The position numbers were made by a program, and so were the translations under genes. Below, in pieces: positions 10,901-19,821 of a stretch of DNA of 64,000 nucleotides; the stretch's first letter is position 1, and the number at the start of each line of letters is the position of its first letter. The stretch is from Diadema setosum (taxonomy: Eukaryota; Echinodermata; Echinoidea; Diadematoida; Diadematidae). The notes beneath the pieces were generated by a model. The model was not told the origin of the DNA, made no database searches, and saw only the letters and a list, made by a program, of their open reading frames with translations. The stretch lies in the NCBI RefSeq assembly GCF_964275005.1, contig NC_092693.1, positions 27,643,173 to 27,707,172 on the forward strand, given 5' to 3'.

Positions 10901-13900
10901 TTGAAAAATTGACCCAAATTCGAACATTCGCCGGTTCGTAATGCGACCGACGATGTGACGATCAATCAGCAATGCTAGCAAAATAAAAAGCAGGCAAATT
11001 CGAAGCTATTAATGAAAATACCGGGACTCTTTGCGTGTTTTTTTTTTCTCAAAACTGCGTAGATTTACTGCATTAACATTTTCCTTTCAAAAAAAAAAAA
11101 AAAAAAGAAAGAAGAAAACTATTCAATGACATGTGACTTGTGTGGTGTGGCCAAGGTAATAAGTTGCGTAGTGAATGAAGTTAGAAGGATTAAAAAAAAA
11201 TCGAATGGGGTTAGACAAGGGCCAAAAACACAGGTGATAATGATATTGTGTGGTACTCTGGAATAGGATGACGGTAGCCCTTGGACGGGAAGGTCACATG
11301 CCGGGAGTGCTGGGCATGGTGAGTCCCGACACCCTCTCACCAAATGCGGCGCTCTTTCTCATGGTAAGAAATGTTTGAATGATGTGAGTGATGATGATGA
11401 TGAAATGAAGTAACAGCGATCACCAGTATAAGACGTGGTCACATTTTAGTACGCCATTTTCCTACATGATCCCAGCATCGTCTGCTACCAACACTCAGAC
11501 CCTTGTAAAGAGCAAGAATTACCAAATTCCACATTGTTAGGAAATTAGATAATTTAAACAGATGTTGTTTTGTTTCTATAGAGTACCAAGCTTGCCATAA
11601 GTAACAGGAATGAAGAAGAGTTATCTTCCACATACAATATATCTCATTGCGACTGACGGTGGTGCTGACGTAGTAGGCCTATCGGAAAGAAAAACATCGC
11701 TGACGTTTCACCTCCGAAGTATATACATAACGTTCTAGGCTCGTGGACATCGCACGTTTGTGAGACGCGGTGACGTAAATTTTATCTCTTTTGTAGTAAG
11801 CCTTCCGCCAGTAAATTTTGTTAGAAGACATGCAATAAAATATTTAATATTGCAAAGATTGATTGGGATCAGGTTTATGGGTATAACTGTCGCAGTAGAC
11901 CTATTACGGTTCCTTGTACTAGAGTCAATATCTTACAGTTATTGCCGAATATGTCCTCGGGTAAATTCAGTCCGGAAACGGTGTGCTCTGTTTGAATAAC
12001 AAACACTAGATGTGTAGAAATTTGCATGTTATTCAAATAGAGAACACCGTCTCAGCAATTAACTTGCTAATTGACTTCATACAATGATTACACCATTTCC
12101 GGGGATTGTGTGATATTTTACCTGACCCATGTTCCCGTTTTGACTCTTTACTTCCGGCTCAGTGCTCCCTGTCCCTTGGCATGCTGCTGCTTCCTTTCAG
12201 TCTCGAACACCAAATCGAATTCTTCAGCTTTGCCATTTGGATCTCGTACACCCTCATCGCCCTGGCTGTCATCGTCCTTCGCGTTCGCAAGCCAGAAATA
12301 CCTAGACCGTATAAGGTGAGTGTGTCCCACGTGGCTTACACAAAACGATAGCTCAGTGTACGGAGTATTACATTACTCCGTTCTGAATCACTGTTAAAAG
12401 AGGACGCTGTTCAAAAATACACGCACGGTGGGAAGATTTCAGTGGTGTGAAAATCCAGCTCATCGAATCCCGTGCGAATGCATTCAATTCAATTTAATTC
12501 AATTCAATCGATTTTATTTCCACATAGAGTAATACAAAGCAATATACATAACGCTTACATGAGTAGGCCCTACATAATATTTAAGGATCTTTGAATCTCA
12601 TAAGTTTCAACGAAACATGAATACAATAATTATACTGATATCAACTTTGGTTTGGATAAAAAATAAACAAGTAAGCAATGCAATCTTATTTTGTAACTCT
12701 ACATGGAAAAGAGCAATTTGCAAAGAAAGCATAGCTTGTAAAATTTGTGAATTACATGTGCACTGCAACATTACATTTTCTAATTTCTATTCTTTTGCAT
12801 AGTGTGCAACTATCAAGCTTCCATGAAAGCGGATCCGACGACTGGGATTGTTTTTCTTTGCCTTGTCTAAGAACATTCCACCTATATACTTCTAATCACT
12901 TTCACGAGTCCATCATGCTCATTTAAAATATCTACGCCACAACGAAGCGATGCTCTAAATGGCAGAGATCTGCTCAGTTTTCACACATTTTATCAGTAAC
13001 GTTATTCACGTGCTATAGGGGCGTTCTGGGCGATGGGAAGACCATTTCCTTTACGAAGACGGGCTTTGGACTGATGCGTTCATACGACGTATTCTAAACT
13101 TGAATTGTCACCAATATGTATGCGTACGTAAAGTATTCTGGCTTGTACAAAATCTGTTATTTTCCCCATCTAACTATAATGCTCGAGTAAATGTAAAGAC
13201 CTTGGATCGTGCTTGCACTATGGGGGCTTGCACGTTACGACGGAGGTTACCCTGCGTAGATAGGACCATGTTTGTATCACTGAAATGAATTTGAAATGAA
13301 TTGAATTTGAATCATTATTACTAATATTCCCTGCAGGTAAATCTGGCCCTCCCCGTACTGTTGTGTGTGGCTGGGATCTTCTTCATCCTCGCTCCCTTCG
13401 TTGAATCTCGGCTGGTTGACGTCTTGGGAGTTGTGATTCTCATTGGTAGCGGCCTGGCGGCCTACTTCATCTTCATCTTCTGGGAATACAGACCACCATT
13501 CATGGGTGAGCAGAGCACCACATTTGACATTTCCAGCCCGAGTCCCGCTGAGTAGGGATTCAACCGTGCTTTATAGAATGTTGTGCTTAAACGGATAAGA
13601 CGCAAAACAATGAATGACAATCATTTATATGTTATTATATCGACCATCAATATAAGTTTGGAGGTTATAATTGCTTGAGTAGTGGAAGAAAAAGCTGAGT
13701 AATGTGGCAAGGCGTTTCCCTTGTCGAATAGAGATGCAAGATGACAGAAAATGTTGTAACTTGAAAAAAAAAAAGGAGGGAAATATCATCAAAAATCTGA
13801 CGTAGTGGCGAAAAGAGCATTATGTATTCCGGTCAAATTCGAGTTTACAGGGAATTCATTTTAAGCACTCAAGGTTTTTGAAACGCCTTGCCGTCTTTCA

Positions 13901-14091
13901 CATAAATTTTAACTAGATTCTTTCGTTTTGAAATAACATTGTCCACAGATACCGTTACGATATATTGCCAGCTATTTTTCAACGTCATTCCATCCGAGTA
14001 CCAACCACCACCTGATATGGCTACATCGGACGACTCTCAGGTCGACAAAGAAGAGATTAAAGAAAAGGTCACCATTGACGGCTCGAGATGA
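1946..14091 (+). CDS. Gene A: SLC7 light-chain amino-acid transporter (b0,+AT/xCT-like), 3' part, exons 5-11
   Basis: Seven exons with matching splice phases: 1946-1990, 2936-3059, 3726-3829, 11267-11363, 12163-12315, 13337-13505 and 13949-14091. They encode the half of an APC-fold transporter from the end of TM6 to the cytoplasmic tail. Landmarks are EEMKEP after TM6, TLPRAI before TM7, the GREGHMP loop typical of b0,+AT/xCT light chains, and IPRPYK before TM11. The family exchanges amino acids across the plasma membrane as the catalytic partner of an SLC3 heavy chain. The first four exons must lie left of the window. In gene B the gap between exons 4 and 5 is 2.5 kb, more than the space available here. 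The protein is almost identical to gene B but ends about 17 residues earlier because of an in-frame TGA at 14089-14091. The intron between the third and fourth visible exons is enlarged by a 6.76 kb transposon. The exact SLC7 subfamily and substrate are not certain. Confidence 0.9.
1991..2935. other. Gene A intron 5
   Basis: Intronic sequence that aligns with gene B 41471-42546, for example AAACGATTGATTT, TCATCATCGCGAGGT and CAATGACGTTTTG. It has no gene. Position 2669-2673 is the empty site of the 298 bp TTAA element present in B. Confidence 0.6.
2936..3059 (+). CDS. Gene A exon 6 (TM7)
   Basis: The exon follows CTATCTGCAG and ends before GTGAGT. Its 41 complete codons run from [10 protein letters not shown] to LQSEAVAL. 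This covers the helix before TM7, TM7 itself and the conserved LLQSxAVAV-like loop of the family. Gene B exon 6 has the same protein sequence. Confidence 0.9.
3060..3725. other. Gene A intron 6
   Basis: Intron between exons 6 and 7, collinear with gene B 42671-43339. It holds no gene. The short ORFs on both strands here are non-coding shadows. Confidence 0.6.
3726..3829 (+). CDS. Gene A exon 7 (TM8)
   Basis: The acceptor is TCCAAACAG and the donor GTATGT; length 104 bp, phase 0 to 2. It encodes [12 protein letters not shown] followed by a hydrophobic stretch ending in [11 protein letters not shown]. This corresponds to the TM8 segment containing the small-residue G-x-x-N-G motif of SLC7 proteins. 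A longer open frame over the same bases (3590-3862) is a shadow in another frame. Confidence 0.88.
4680..4726. repeat. TTCATTCATG tandem repeat
   Basis: Four near-perfect copies of a 10 bp unit within the left part of the 6.76 kb element. Confidence 0.8.
4807..5295. repeat. Two-unit ~246 bp tandem duplication in the transposon
   Basis: The block beginning ACATTAATTGTTGATG at about 4811 returns at about 5058. Shared landmarks are GTTATCAAACTGTGCAATGG, GGATGAGTAC, GCCTGGTAGTCACT and AGAGAATATAATTACACCCA. Both units end in a (CA)n-rich, CACACTCGAAC segment. Confidence 0.75.
5395..5915. repeat. Degenerate ~120 bp satellite in the transposon
   Basis: Around 5440, 5490, 5630, 5750 and 5880 the sequence cycles through ATTCTCC, then ACTTCAC-AGGTAATCT, then TGTAAATT-GTGAGAAGTTCTGCATTT. 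Units are imperfect and 100-140 bp long. They explain the short ORFs in this stretch. Confidence 0.5.
5916..7483. other. Transposon interior without a clear gene
   Basis: AT-rich sequence inside the TIR element. Apart from the minus-strand coding-like remnants near 6240-6420 and 6925-7040, I see no domain, tandem repeat or promoter. Confidence 0.5.
6240..6420 (-). pseudogene. Possible further coding remnant in the transposon
   Basis: The minus strand is open for about 60-65 codons and ends in TGA near 6229. It includes [20 protein letters not shown] and later [20 protein letters not shown], then [10 protein letters not shown]. The composition is protein-like (acidic, then lysine-rich). No family is recognised. 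A stop lies directly upstream, so it would need a splice acceptor near 6415. A second short frame at about 6925-7040 ([19 protein letters not shown]) is similar in kind but has an upstream stop in its frame. Confidence 0.25.
7484..7810 (-). CDS. Ala/Glu/Pro/Leu-repeat ORF in the transposon
   Basis: A 108-codon minus-strand open frame made of imperfect units of about 10-14 residues, of the type AAEPLLTTV. It includes poly-Ala runs encoded by GCN codons. The same unit occurs in the exon at 9360-9435 and, degraded, at 9436-9760. An acceptor-like CTTCCCCAG lies at its upstream end, so it may be a further exon of the same gene. Low complexity means the open frame may simply be a minisatellite free of stops. 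Confidence 0.3.
   Translation of the reverse strand: MFTTSPAVSLLATAVAEPQRRFVTAESPETSAAPLEAAAAAAAEPVHTALAAEPLSTTTVVEPLLTTVAAEPLLATLASALPGTLATLLEAAAATEAEPLQTTVVFAF
8272..8489 (-). CDS. Transposon-borne exon: small SH3/Tudor-like domain protein, C-terminal exon
   Basis: Read on the minus strand after the acceptor ACCACCGTAG, this exon gives 71 codons and a TGA. It reads [20 protein letters not shown], then a linker with [13 protein letters not shown], then [12 protein letters not shown] and an acidic end with [11 protein letters not shown]. The pattern of VKWxxDG, a basic linker, and WWxGxV resembles the small beta-barrel (SH3/Tudor/Agenet-like) modules found in many uncharacterised invertebrate proteins, often with BEN domains. 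Its first two bases complete the Gly codon split by the donor at 9359/9360, so it joins exactly to the exon at 9360-9435. A role in transposition or binding of chromatin is inference only. It lies fully inside the TIR element. Confidence 0.5.
9360..9435 (-). CDS. Transposon-borne exon upstream of the SH3/Tudor-like exon
   Basis: On the minus strand it follows the acceptor GAGCCTTTCAG and ends before a consensus donor GTAAGT (9359-9354). It encodes [20 protein letters not shown] and PSAYN plus one base. The frame is open and phase-compatible with the exon at 8272-8489. The AEPLRTT part belongs to a coding minisatellite that also appears at 7484-7810. The start codon and further 5' exons were not identified. 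Confidence 0.42.
9436..10720. other. Right part of the transposon: degraded minisatellite and GGTACCGGTAC-rich stretch
   Basis: Bases 9436-9760 are decayed copies of the GAGGCTCTGCTGCTACAG unit. Between 9300 and 9985 the palindromic word ACCGGTAC recurs about six times. A GC-rich patch at 10605-10715 reads on the minus strand as [20 protein letters not shown] and is followed by a GTATGT donor; it could be a first exon, but this is weak. Confidence 0.35.
10954..11266. other. Right remainder of gene A intron 7
   Basis: It aligns to gene B 44358-44679 (TCAATCAGCAATGCTAGCAA, TTCAATGACATGTGACTTG). It contains an A-rich tract at 11088-11105 and no gene. Confidence 0.6.
11267..11363 (+). CDS. Gene A exon 8 (GREGHMP loop)
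   Basis: The exon follows GGAATAG and ends before GTAAGA. The first base completes the Arg codon left open by exon 7. It then encodes [17 protein letters not shown] and a segment ending ALFLM. GREGHM is a hallmark of b0,+AT-type light chains (REGHLP in LAT and xCT). No ORF of usable length reveals it; it was found by motif and by comparison with gene B at 44680-44776. Confidence 0.87.
11364..12162. other. Gene A intron 8
   Basis: Collinear with gene B 44777-45572 and without a gene. It includes the shared segment TTTGAATAACAA...GTTATTCAAATAG at about 11990-12040, a short imperfect inverted repeat. Confidence 0.55.
12163..12315 (+). CDS. Gene A exon 9 (TM9-TM10)
   Basis: The acceptor is CCGGCTCAG and the donor GTGAGT; 51 codons in phase 0. 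It starts [17 protein letters not shown], continues through FFSFAIW and a hydrophobic helix, and ends [10 protein letters not shown]. The F-S-F-A-x-W signature and the R-P-x-K end match SLC7 TM10 and the loop before TM11. It is identical to gene B exon 9, down to nearly every base. Confidence 0.9.
12478..12830 (-). repeat. LINE 3'-tail remnant with (AATTC)n, in gene A intron 9
   Basis: The sequence AATTCAATTCAATCGATTTT, followed by TTTCCACATAGAGTAATACA and a stretch of AT-rich UTR, is the typical reversed 3' end of a jockey/CR1-type LINE with a short-repeat tail. The same piece lies at 45918-46250 in gene B, so it predates the A/B duplication. Confidence 0.5.
13337..13505 (+). CDS. Gene A exon 10 (TM11-TM12)
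   Basis: The exon lies between TTCCCTGCAG and GTGAGC; 56 codons plus one base. It encodes [20 protein letters not shown], a short loop and a second hydrophobic helix ending [11 protein letters not shown]. This fits TM11 and TM12. It differs from gene B exon 10 at a few residues (GVV versus GIV, GLAAY versus GLVAY, PPF versus PSF). Confidence 0.9.
13506..13948. other. Gene A intron 10
   Basis: Collinear with gene B intron 10, but shorter because the 365 bp TAA element is absent. The empty target is GGATAAGACGC at 13593-13603. Confidence 0.65.
13949..14091 (+). CDS. Gene A exon 11, C-terminal tail with early stop
   Basis: The acceptor is TTGTCCACAG; the first two bases complete an Asp codon. 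The frame then reads [20 protein letters not shown] and an acidic-basic tail ending IDGSR before TGA at 14089-14091. In gene B the same position is AGA and the frame continues for 17 more codons to TAA. In A the codons after the stop would still be readable to a TAA at 14137-14139. An AATAAA lies at 14135-14140. Confidence 0.85.
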
Positions 14092-14559
14092 ATGAGTGAA
14101 GAAAAACAAAAGATACTTGATGAGAAGGAAGAAAAATAAAACCTTTGTTCTGGGGTTTGATTATCATTTGCTGTATTCATTTGAAATCACTCGCACTGCG
14201 GTTATTATTATGTTTGATTAAATTCATGCTATGTATATGTAAGTATGTAAATACGTAAACATAATTATGACAAAACGAATACTGTAACAGTTGATTGTCT
14301 TATTCTGGAATAAGACTCCTATGTACCAAATCAACAGCTTCAGAAAAGCAATGGAGATTGTTCTCGTCACGATAATCTTTCATACTTTATGCCTCACTGA
14401 GAAAATGTTACGTCGGGCCTAGTCGTCGCTTCTTTTCTTTACATAAAAAAGAGTGCTAATCCAGTTCAAATACATTTCAGTACAATTGTATGCCATTTGC
14501 ATATTCGCTTTGACCCTTCAAGATGACCATTCAGAGGTCAAAGTAACAAGTGATTGGAG

Positions 14560-15850
14560 ATGAACATGGTCAACTGGATTTGATAAACACTGTATTGCCA
14601 TCCCGCATTCTGGCTAACCAAAAGTTACAAGTTTTGTAGTAGTTTTCATGACAACTTAATTTCCAACTGAATATCTGCTGGTTCTACATAATGAGAATAT
14701 AACTAATCTATTCTCAAGTTCGTTTTTGAATTTCACCGTTTCTGTAATGCCAACATTGTCCAACGTGAGTAGCAATATCAAAATGTATGAAATAGCATAC
14801 ATCGGAGTAGCTTCAAAACATACGAAGTTTTTGAATTATGTATTTCACCATTTTAATGTTACTCTCTGCTGTACATAGAGTAGCTCACAGGCCATATGCA
14901 TGAAAAAGACTGTAATCTCGGTTTGAAGTTTACTGTTATATAGAACGTCAGAGCAACATTTTGTAATTTGTTTCTGTGCAATTTCTTACGTGCAGACCGT
15001 TTAATCCTTTCTTTGCGTTTTTATTTTGCAGACGATACTTCGAATGAATCTGTCTAAATATGTACCAGATGGCCTATTATGCAAACATTCCCCTCATATT
15101 TGAGATCGATTGACCAGCTAAAAATACGACAACTTAACTGAAGTAATGTGTGTATGTTTTTGTTTTGTTTTGTTTTTCTTTTTGTTTTTGTTTTTTTTTA
15201 CGGAAGCAATATTTTATCGATTTTCTCGTAAGATATTTTCTTGTCAAATTAGTAGTTCTGTCGTTATCATCCCGCATTCTAGCTTATGAATTTTGAAGTC
15301 TTTGCAATAGTTTTTACAACAAACTTAATTTCTAGAGCATCCGCTAATTTTACGTTATTCCCTATGAGGATATTAACTCCATTTCAATTCTATTGTATGG
15401 AGGATATAAACTCCATTTCAATTCTATTGTTTCTGTGATTTCAGTGTGAGTAGCAATATCAAGATGATTAGAATAGCCTACATTAGAACAGCCTGAAAAC
15501 ATATGAAGTTCTTGAATTATGTATTTCACTATTTTATTCTTACTCTTTGCTGTACATGGAAAGGTAATGGAGGTCACATGCATGAAGAAGACTGTAAATT
15601 CGGTTTGAAGTTTACAGCTATGAATAGGGGACGTGAGAGCAACACTTTGTACGATGTTTCTGTGCAAATTCTTGTGAAGACGTATACCTCTCTTTTTTTT
15701 TTGCATTTTTATTCTACAGACGCTACTTCAAATTAAGCTCTTAATTCGTACTACATGGCGTATTATGCAGATATTGCACTCATATTTGAAATATATTGAC
15801 CAACTAAAAGTAAAAATTGACTGAAATAATGTGTGTACGTTTTTACGGTT
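14560..15850. repeat. Two-unit ~0.65 kb tandem duplication behind gene A
   Basis: Unit 1 (about 14560-15180) and unit 2 (about 15240-15850) share the order CCCGCATTCTRGCT, TATCTGCTGG/CATCCGCTAAT, AGCAATATCAA, CATACGAAG-TTTTGAATTATG, CATGAAGAAGACTGTAA, CGGTTTGAAGTTTAC, a pyrimidine-AG acceptor-like site and AC-ATACTTCRAATKAA. Gene B has the same pair at about 48900-49520 and 49570-50110, so the tandem duplication came first. Confidence 0.65.
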
Positions 15851-16051
15851 TCACTTTTTTGGTCTTGAAATGAGTTATCAAATTATCATTTCTGCTGTTA
15901 TTATTCTAAGATAAATTGAAGATGTGTTCTTTAATGTATGTATATATCTATTTTTATATTGAGCTATTCATAGCTTATTGTCTTGTACCGAACGAGGGCT
16001 TGAAAACAAGCATTCCACTTTTAAAAGGCCCCTGAAAAGCAGCGGCCCTTT

Positions 16052-16560
16052 AAAGTTGGAATGCTGGCCAAGCGCTTTAACACTCAAGCAATTTTTTCTA
16101 AAAACCAATACATTGGCAAATACATTAAAGGGCCCCTGAAGTCCAAATGCATGCATTCCCTCGCCATGTCTTTTGTTAGTCACATTAATATCACAGAAAC
16201 ATGTCAGTTACGCTGAGTCGAGGGGAAGGTGCATTCCAATGTCTTTTGTTAAACATTTCAGTACTTTAGCAATGATTAACAGATGAGGTCATCTGAGGAA
16301 TATAGGTTTGGAAGGATTTTTTTTTTTTTTTGGGGGGGGGGGGGCGTTCCCAAGTAATCTGAAGAAAAATAGAAGAAAAAATCGTTCAAAATATATTTGA
16401 TGTTTTTAGATATTAGTTTCACCGCAAAAGTGATGTTTAGGGTATCATAAATCAACACAAATCAACATGCATTTGGATTTCAGGGGCCCTTTAATGTATT
16501 TGCTAATGTATTGGTTTTTAGGGGGGAAATGCTTGTTAAAGCGCTTTGCCAAGCTTAAGG
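16052..16560. repeat. ~510 bp inverted-repeat element behind gene A
   Basis: The left arm (about 16064-16155) contains GCCAAGCGCTTTAACACT, CCAATACATTGGCAAATACA and GGGCCCCTGAAGTCCAAATG. The right arm (about 16467-16555) is its reverse complement with few changes. At the matching place in gene B (50270-50350) only one arm-like TTAAAGCGCTTTGCC is present. A third partial copy lies at about 18253-18300. Confidence 0.65.
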
Positions 16561-16974
16561 TCTTAGAAAATAAGAAAGTACTGAATATGAAATCAAGAAT
16601 AATTATCATTGTAGAAGCGAACATCGGAAAATGCTGTGCGCCGTATATGACAAAATGCACTAGTATTCTTGAGATGTGCTATATGTCCTGAGTTACTGCG
16701 ATTCATATAACCATGCGCTCCTATATAGAGTTGATACTTTGACCTGTAAGTGTGCATAGTTTGTAAAGTTTTGCTGAAGTGCGTATGTTATGCAAGCAAC
16801 TCAGATAAGGAGAGACTGATATATTACCAGACGGTTTTTTGTGCTTTGTATTTTTGTCTTCTTCTTTTGCGTGTTTCATCGCTTGCTACTGGTATGGTCA
16901 GGTGATGGTAGACTCAATAAAATGTATAATCTAAAGCCATCTGCCTTCCTGGATCAACTTCGAATGGCAGAAAC

Positions 16975-17085
16975 AGAGTAAATGAGAGATAGAGAAAGAG
17001 AGGGAGAGGGAGATAGTTAAAAGGGGAGAGAAAGGAACAGAGAGAAAGAGAAGGCCGAGAGAGAAAAGAGAAAGGGTAAGACGGA
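16975..17085. repeat. GA-rich microsatellite tract
   Basis: Purine-rich AGAGAGAAAGAG-type sequence. A matching tract occurs behind gene B at about 50760-50905. Confidence 0.8.
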
Positions 17086-17380
17086 GATATGCCTCAACAT
17101 ATTATATCAAACGCCACGTAAAAATTACGATGAAACAGCATTTATATAGAAACATTCAAATCATTCGAGTTAGGAATCATCAGAACCCCAAGGTCGTAGT
17201 AACCAGAAGATTACAAATTGTCTTCATTTGAATTGAGTTTGTCTTCGTTTCTTTGCACCCTGAGTGTGAAACAGTACACTGAAAGTATTAAAAAAATGAA
17301 ATGAATGCCAGATGTATAGGAATTCTGAAGACTTCAGAATTCCACTTTGACGAGGCCGACAAAGACCACAGCTACCATGA

Positions 17381-17610
17381 GGTCATCCCACGAGCTCGAC
17401 ACCCACGAGTCATACAGCCCACGAGCTAGAAATTACATAAAGGTCCATGAGTCATATCACATGAGCTGGACACCAAGTAAAACGGGCCTACTAGCTAGAC
17501 ACTAGGTAAATAATCCCCACGAGCTTGATACTGTAGGAAAGCAAAAAGTCCACGAATTCGACACTAAGTACGTTAAGAATTGTGGTATAATATCGAGCTC
17601 GTGGGCCTTT
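17381..17610. repeat. CCCACGAGCTCGACACC repeat block behind gene A
   Basis: The block starts GGTCATCCCACGAGCTCGAC and ends GAGCTCGTGGGCC, with five or more variants of CCACGAGCT-GACAC in between, alternating with GTAAATAA-like spacers. Homologous blocks occur at 51223-51441 and, in a larger hairpin, at 34511-34935. Confidence 0.65.
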
Positions 17611-19200
17611 TTTTTCTTCTTTACTTTTACATTTCACTGCAACAGGAGCTTACCTTCTCTCTACATCTTATGAAGATAGATTGGATAGCATCCTGCAAAC
17701 TAAAATCGTGCCATACGTATAACCAAAATCATCGCAAGCAGTTGAATGCTTATGTAACCCTAAACATTTGCATAAACTGCACCAAATCAATATCACATTT
17801 AATGTAACCAATCATGTATCAGATGGCAAAGAAGTTGAACTACAGTACGTGCTCCAACTTTCGTTCAATGCTAAGTCCTTAAAGGGATCGTATAGTTTTG
17901 GTTCAGACCTAATTTCAGGTTTCTAACATTAGTTGGTAGGATAATGAGAAACAACTTATAAAATATGAAATAGCATGTAATTCTACGAGGAATTCAACGT
18001 TTATTTGAAGAAAATTTGGTTATGAAATGGCTGAGTTATCCAAAAAAGAGCGATGGTGGGACCCACACTTTATTACGATCGCTTTGTTTTACTTTGTTTT
18101 TTGATGTTTCAGTCATTCCAAACCCGATTTTTATCAAATAAACTTTGAATTCCTCTTAACATGATATGCTCTGTACTATACCATATGTGTTTTCTTGGTA
18201 TCTCGCAGAAAGTTAAAAGTCCTTTTCTCATCTCCACCATGACCATCATTTTAAAGCCCCCCTGAAATCCAAATGCATGTTGATTTGTGTTGATTCATGG
18301 TACCCTCAGAAGGCATCCTTTTTAAACATTACACAGAGAACATTGTGTAATCATTATCACTCTTCTCTTTGAGATTATTTTGGAGGTTTTAAGCTAACCA
18401 CGGTTTGGTTGACCATAATTATAAATGTCGAGATATGACAGAATGATTTCCTAGTTCGCATGTTAATGTAGTCTTTTCTTTTGTCTTTTAAATTTTGATC
18501 AGTGAACAATGACGAACTGATGGAATGGAAATCTCAATACAAAAAAAAAAAAAAAAATGTAAATAACGTTCATGTCAGACCTACCAAATTTCATGTGGGA
18601 CTCACGCCTCGGGGTCTTTCTCACGCTCATATCCTGAAAAACTTTTTTTTTTTTTTTCACGCCTCACATGCAGAATCCCCCTCTAAAAAGTAATCACAAC
18701 AAACAAACAAACATGGCTTTCCAACCACCAAAAAGTCAAATTTTGAGACAATATTTTTCATCAGAGTAAGCCAAAACATTATATCTAGCATATCGCATGA
18801 CTTACAGCCTAGAAATATTTTGGCTCATTAGGGCCCAAGGATGGAGAAAACTCCTCTCCCACACCCTATGGCGACGCTCGGACACTTCGTTCCTTGTTCT
18901 GCGCTGACGCGCATAATCTTACACCTAGCTGTACTCTGACATTGGCATCTTTTCTTTTCTTTTTTAACGGATGCCGTCGAGTATTATTTTTTATCATTCA
19001 TCTATTTACTGTTAGTAGGTAGATACACGCTACTCTAGATTCATGACTAATGAACAGCAAATACAGTATTCCTAAGATAAAACATAGTTGTAGGCCCACA
19101 TCTTGACCATTATCGTAAATATCAGCATTCACTCTCCGCCCATCTTGTTAAACAATTGCCCATTATGGCACTAAGTGGTATGCATATTTTTCTGCCCCCC

Positions 19201-19216
19201 CCCCAAAAAAAAAAAC

Positions 19217-19255
<39 letters not shown>

Positions 19256-19256
19256 G
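19201..19256. repeat. (CAA)n microsatellite with C and A homopolymers
   Basis: A run of about 12 CAA units after a C/A homopolymer tract. Confidence 0.9.
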
Positions 19257-19787
19257 GGGGATGAGATTGCTCATTACGCCTTTGGTTGTCATGTACATGA
19301 TGACATTTTGATAAGAAAAAATATCCTGTAATATACAATTATAGGTTCACAAAAACTATTTACTAGCGTGGCAGAGTATCAATATGAATAAATATTGTAA
19401 TCCCCCCGAGTCATTTCATTCTAATCATCGCTAGTTAAATATCCACTTCTAGATGACTGGGTAAATATCGGTATCAGGTTCGGATCATGATTAGAATGAA
19501 AACGGAGAGAATGTTTACACCCATCTGTAACGGTGCCAAGCACACAGTGGAACATATGATAAAACAGAGCAAGCAACTTGAATTGTAGCTGATTGATTTA
19601 ATGGAGAAACGAATATTTCTTACCCTTTTTTGTTGGATTTTCCTATTCCCGCCAAGCTGCAGTTTTTTGAACTTCATTTCTTGAATATACTTGGAATTCT
19701 ATCCTGACAGTGTGTTGTTTGTGTGAAAGCAGAAAAATCAGAGAAGTAGGTCAGTGAAGGTGTGGGACAAAACTCGGACGCACGCAA

Positions 19788-19788
19788 G

Positions 19789-19821
<33 letters not shown>
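19788..19821. repeat. (CA)n microsatellite
   Basis: A run of GC/CA dinucleotides, mainly CA, about 34 bp long. Confidence 0.9.

Larger units (their letters stand above)
4196..10953. mobile_element. 6.76 kb DNA transposon with perfect ~39 bp TIRs, in gene A intron 7
   Basis: The left end starts TCGTCGGTCGCATTACG and continues for about 39 bases to GTTCGAATTTG. The right end (10915-10953) is its exact reverse complement. The flanks are ...TTATG on the left and TGTGACGATC on the right. Gene B has the uninterrupted site TTATGCAACGATC (44353-44365), so this is a true insertion with a 2 or 3 bp target duplication (TG or ATG). The motif TTACGAACCGGCRAATGT and its reverse complement recur at about 4208, 4427, 4491, 4511 and 4567, and again at about 10725, 10744 and 10922. 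All lie near the ends, as expected of transposase-binding sites. No transposase domain is recognisable, but minus-strand exons are present. It may be a non-autonomous or gene-carrying element of an unassigned DNA-transposon superfamily. Confidence 0.85.

Noticed and set aside
19788..19821. CRISPR-like or regulatory repeat arrays in simple-repeat zones
   Set aside because: These are pure microsatellites without spacers, in a eukaryotic intergenic region.
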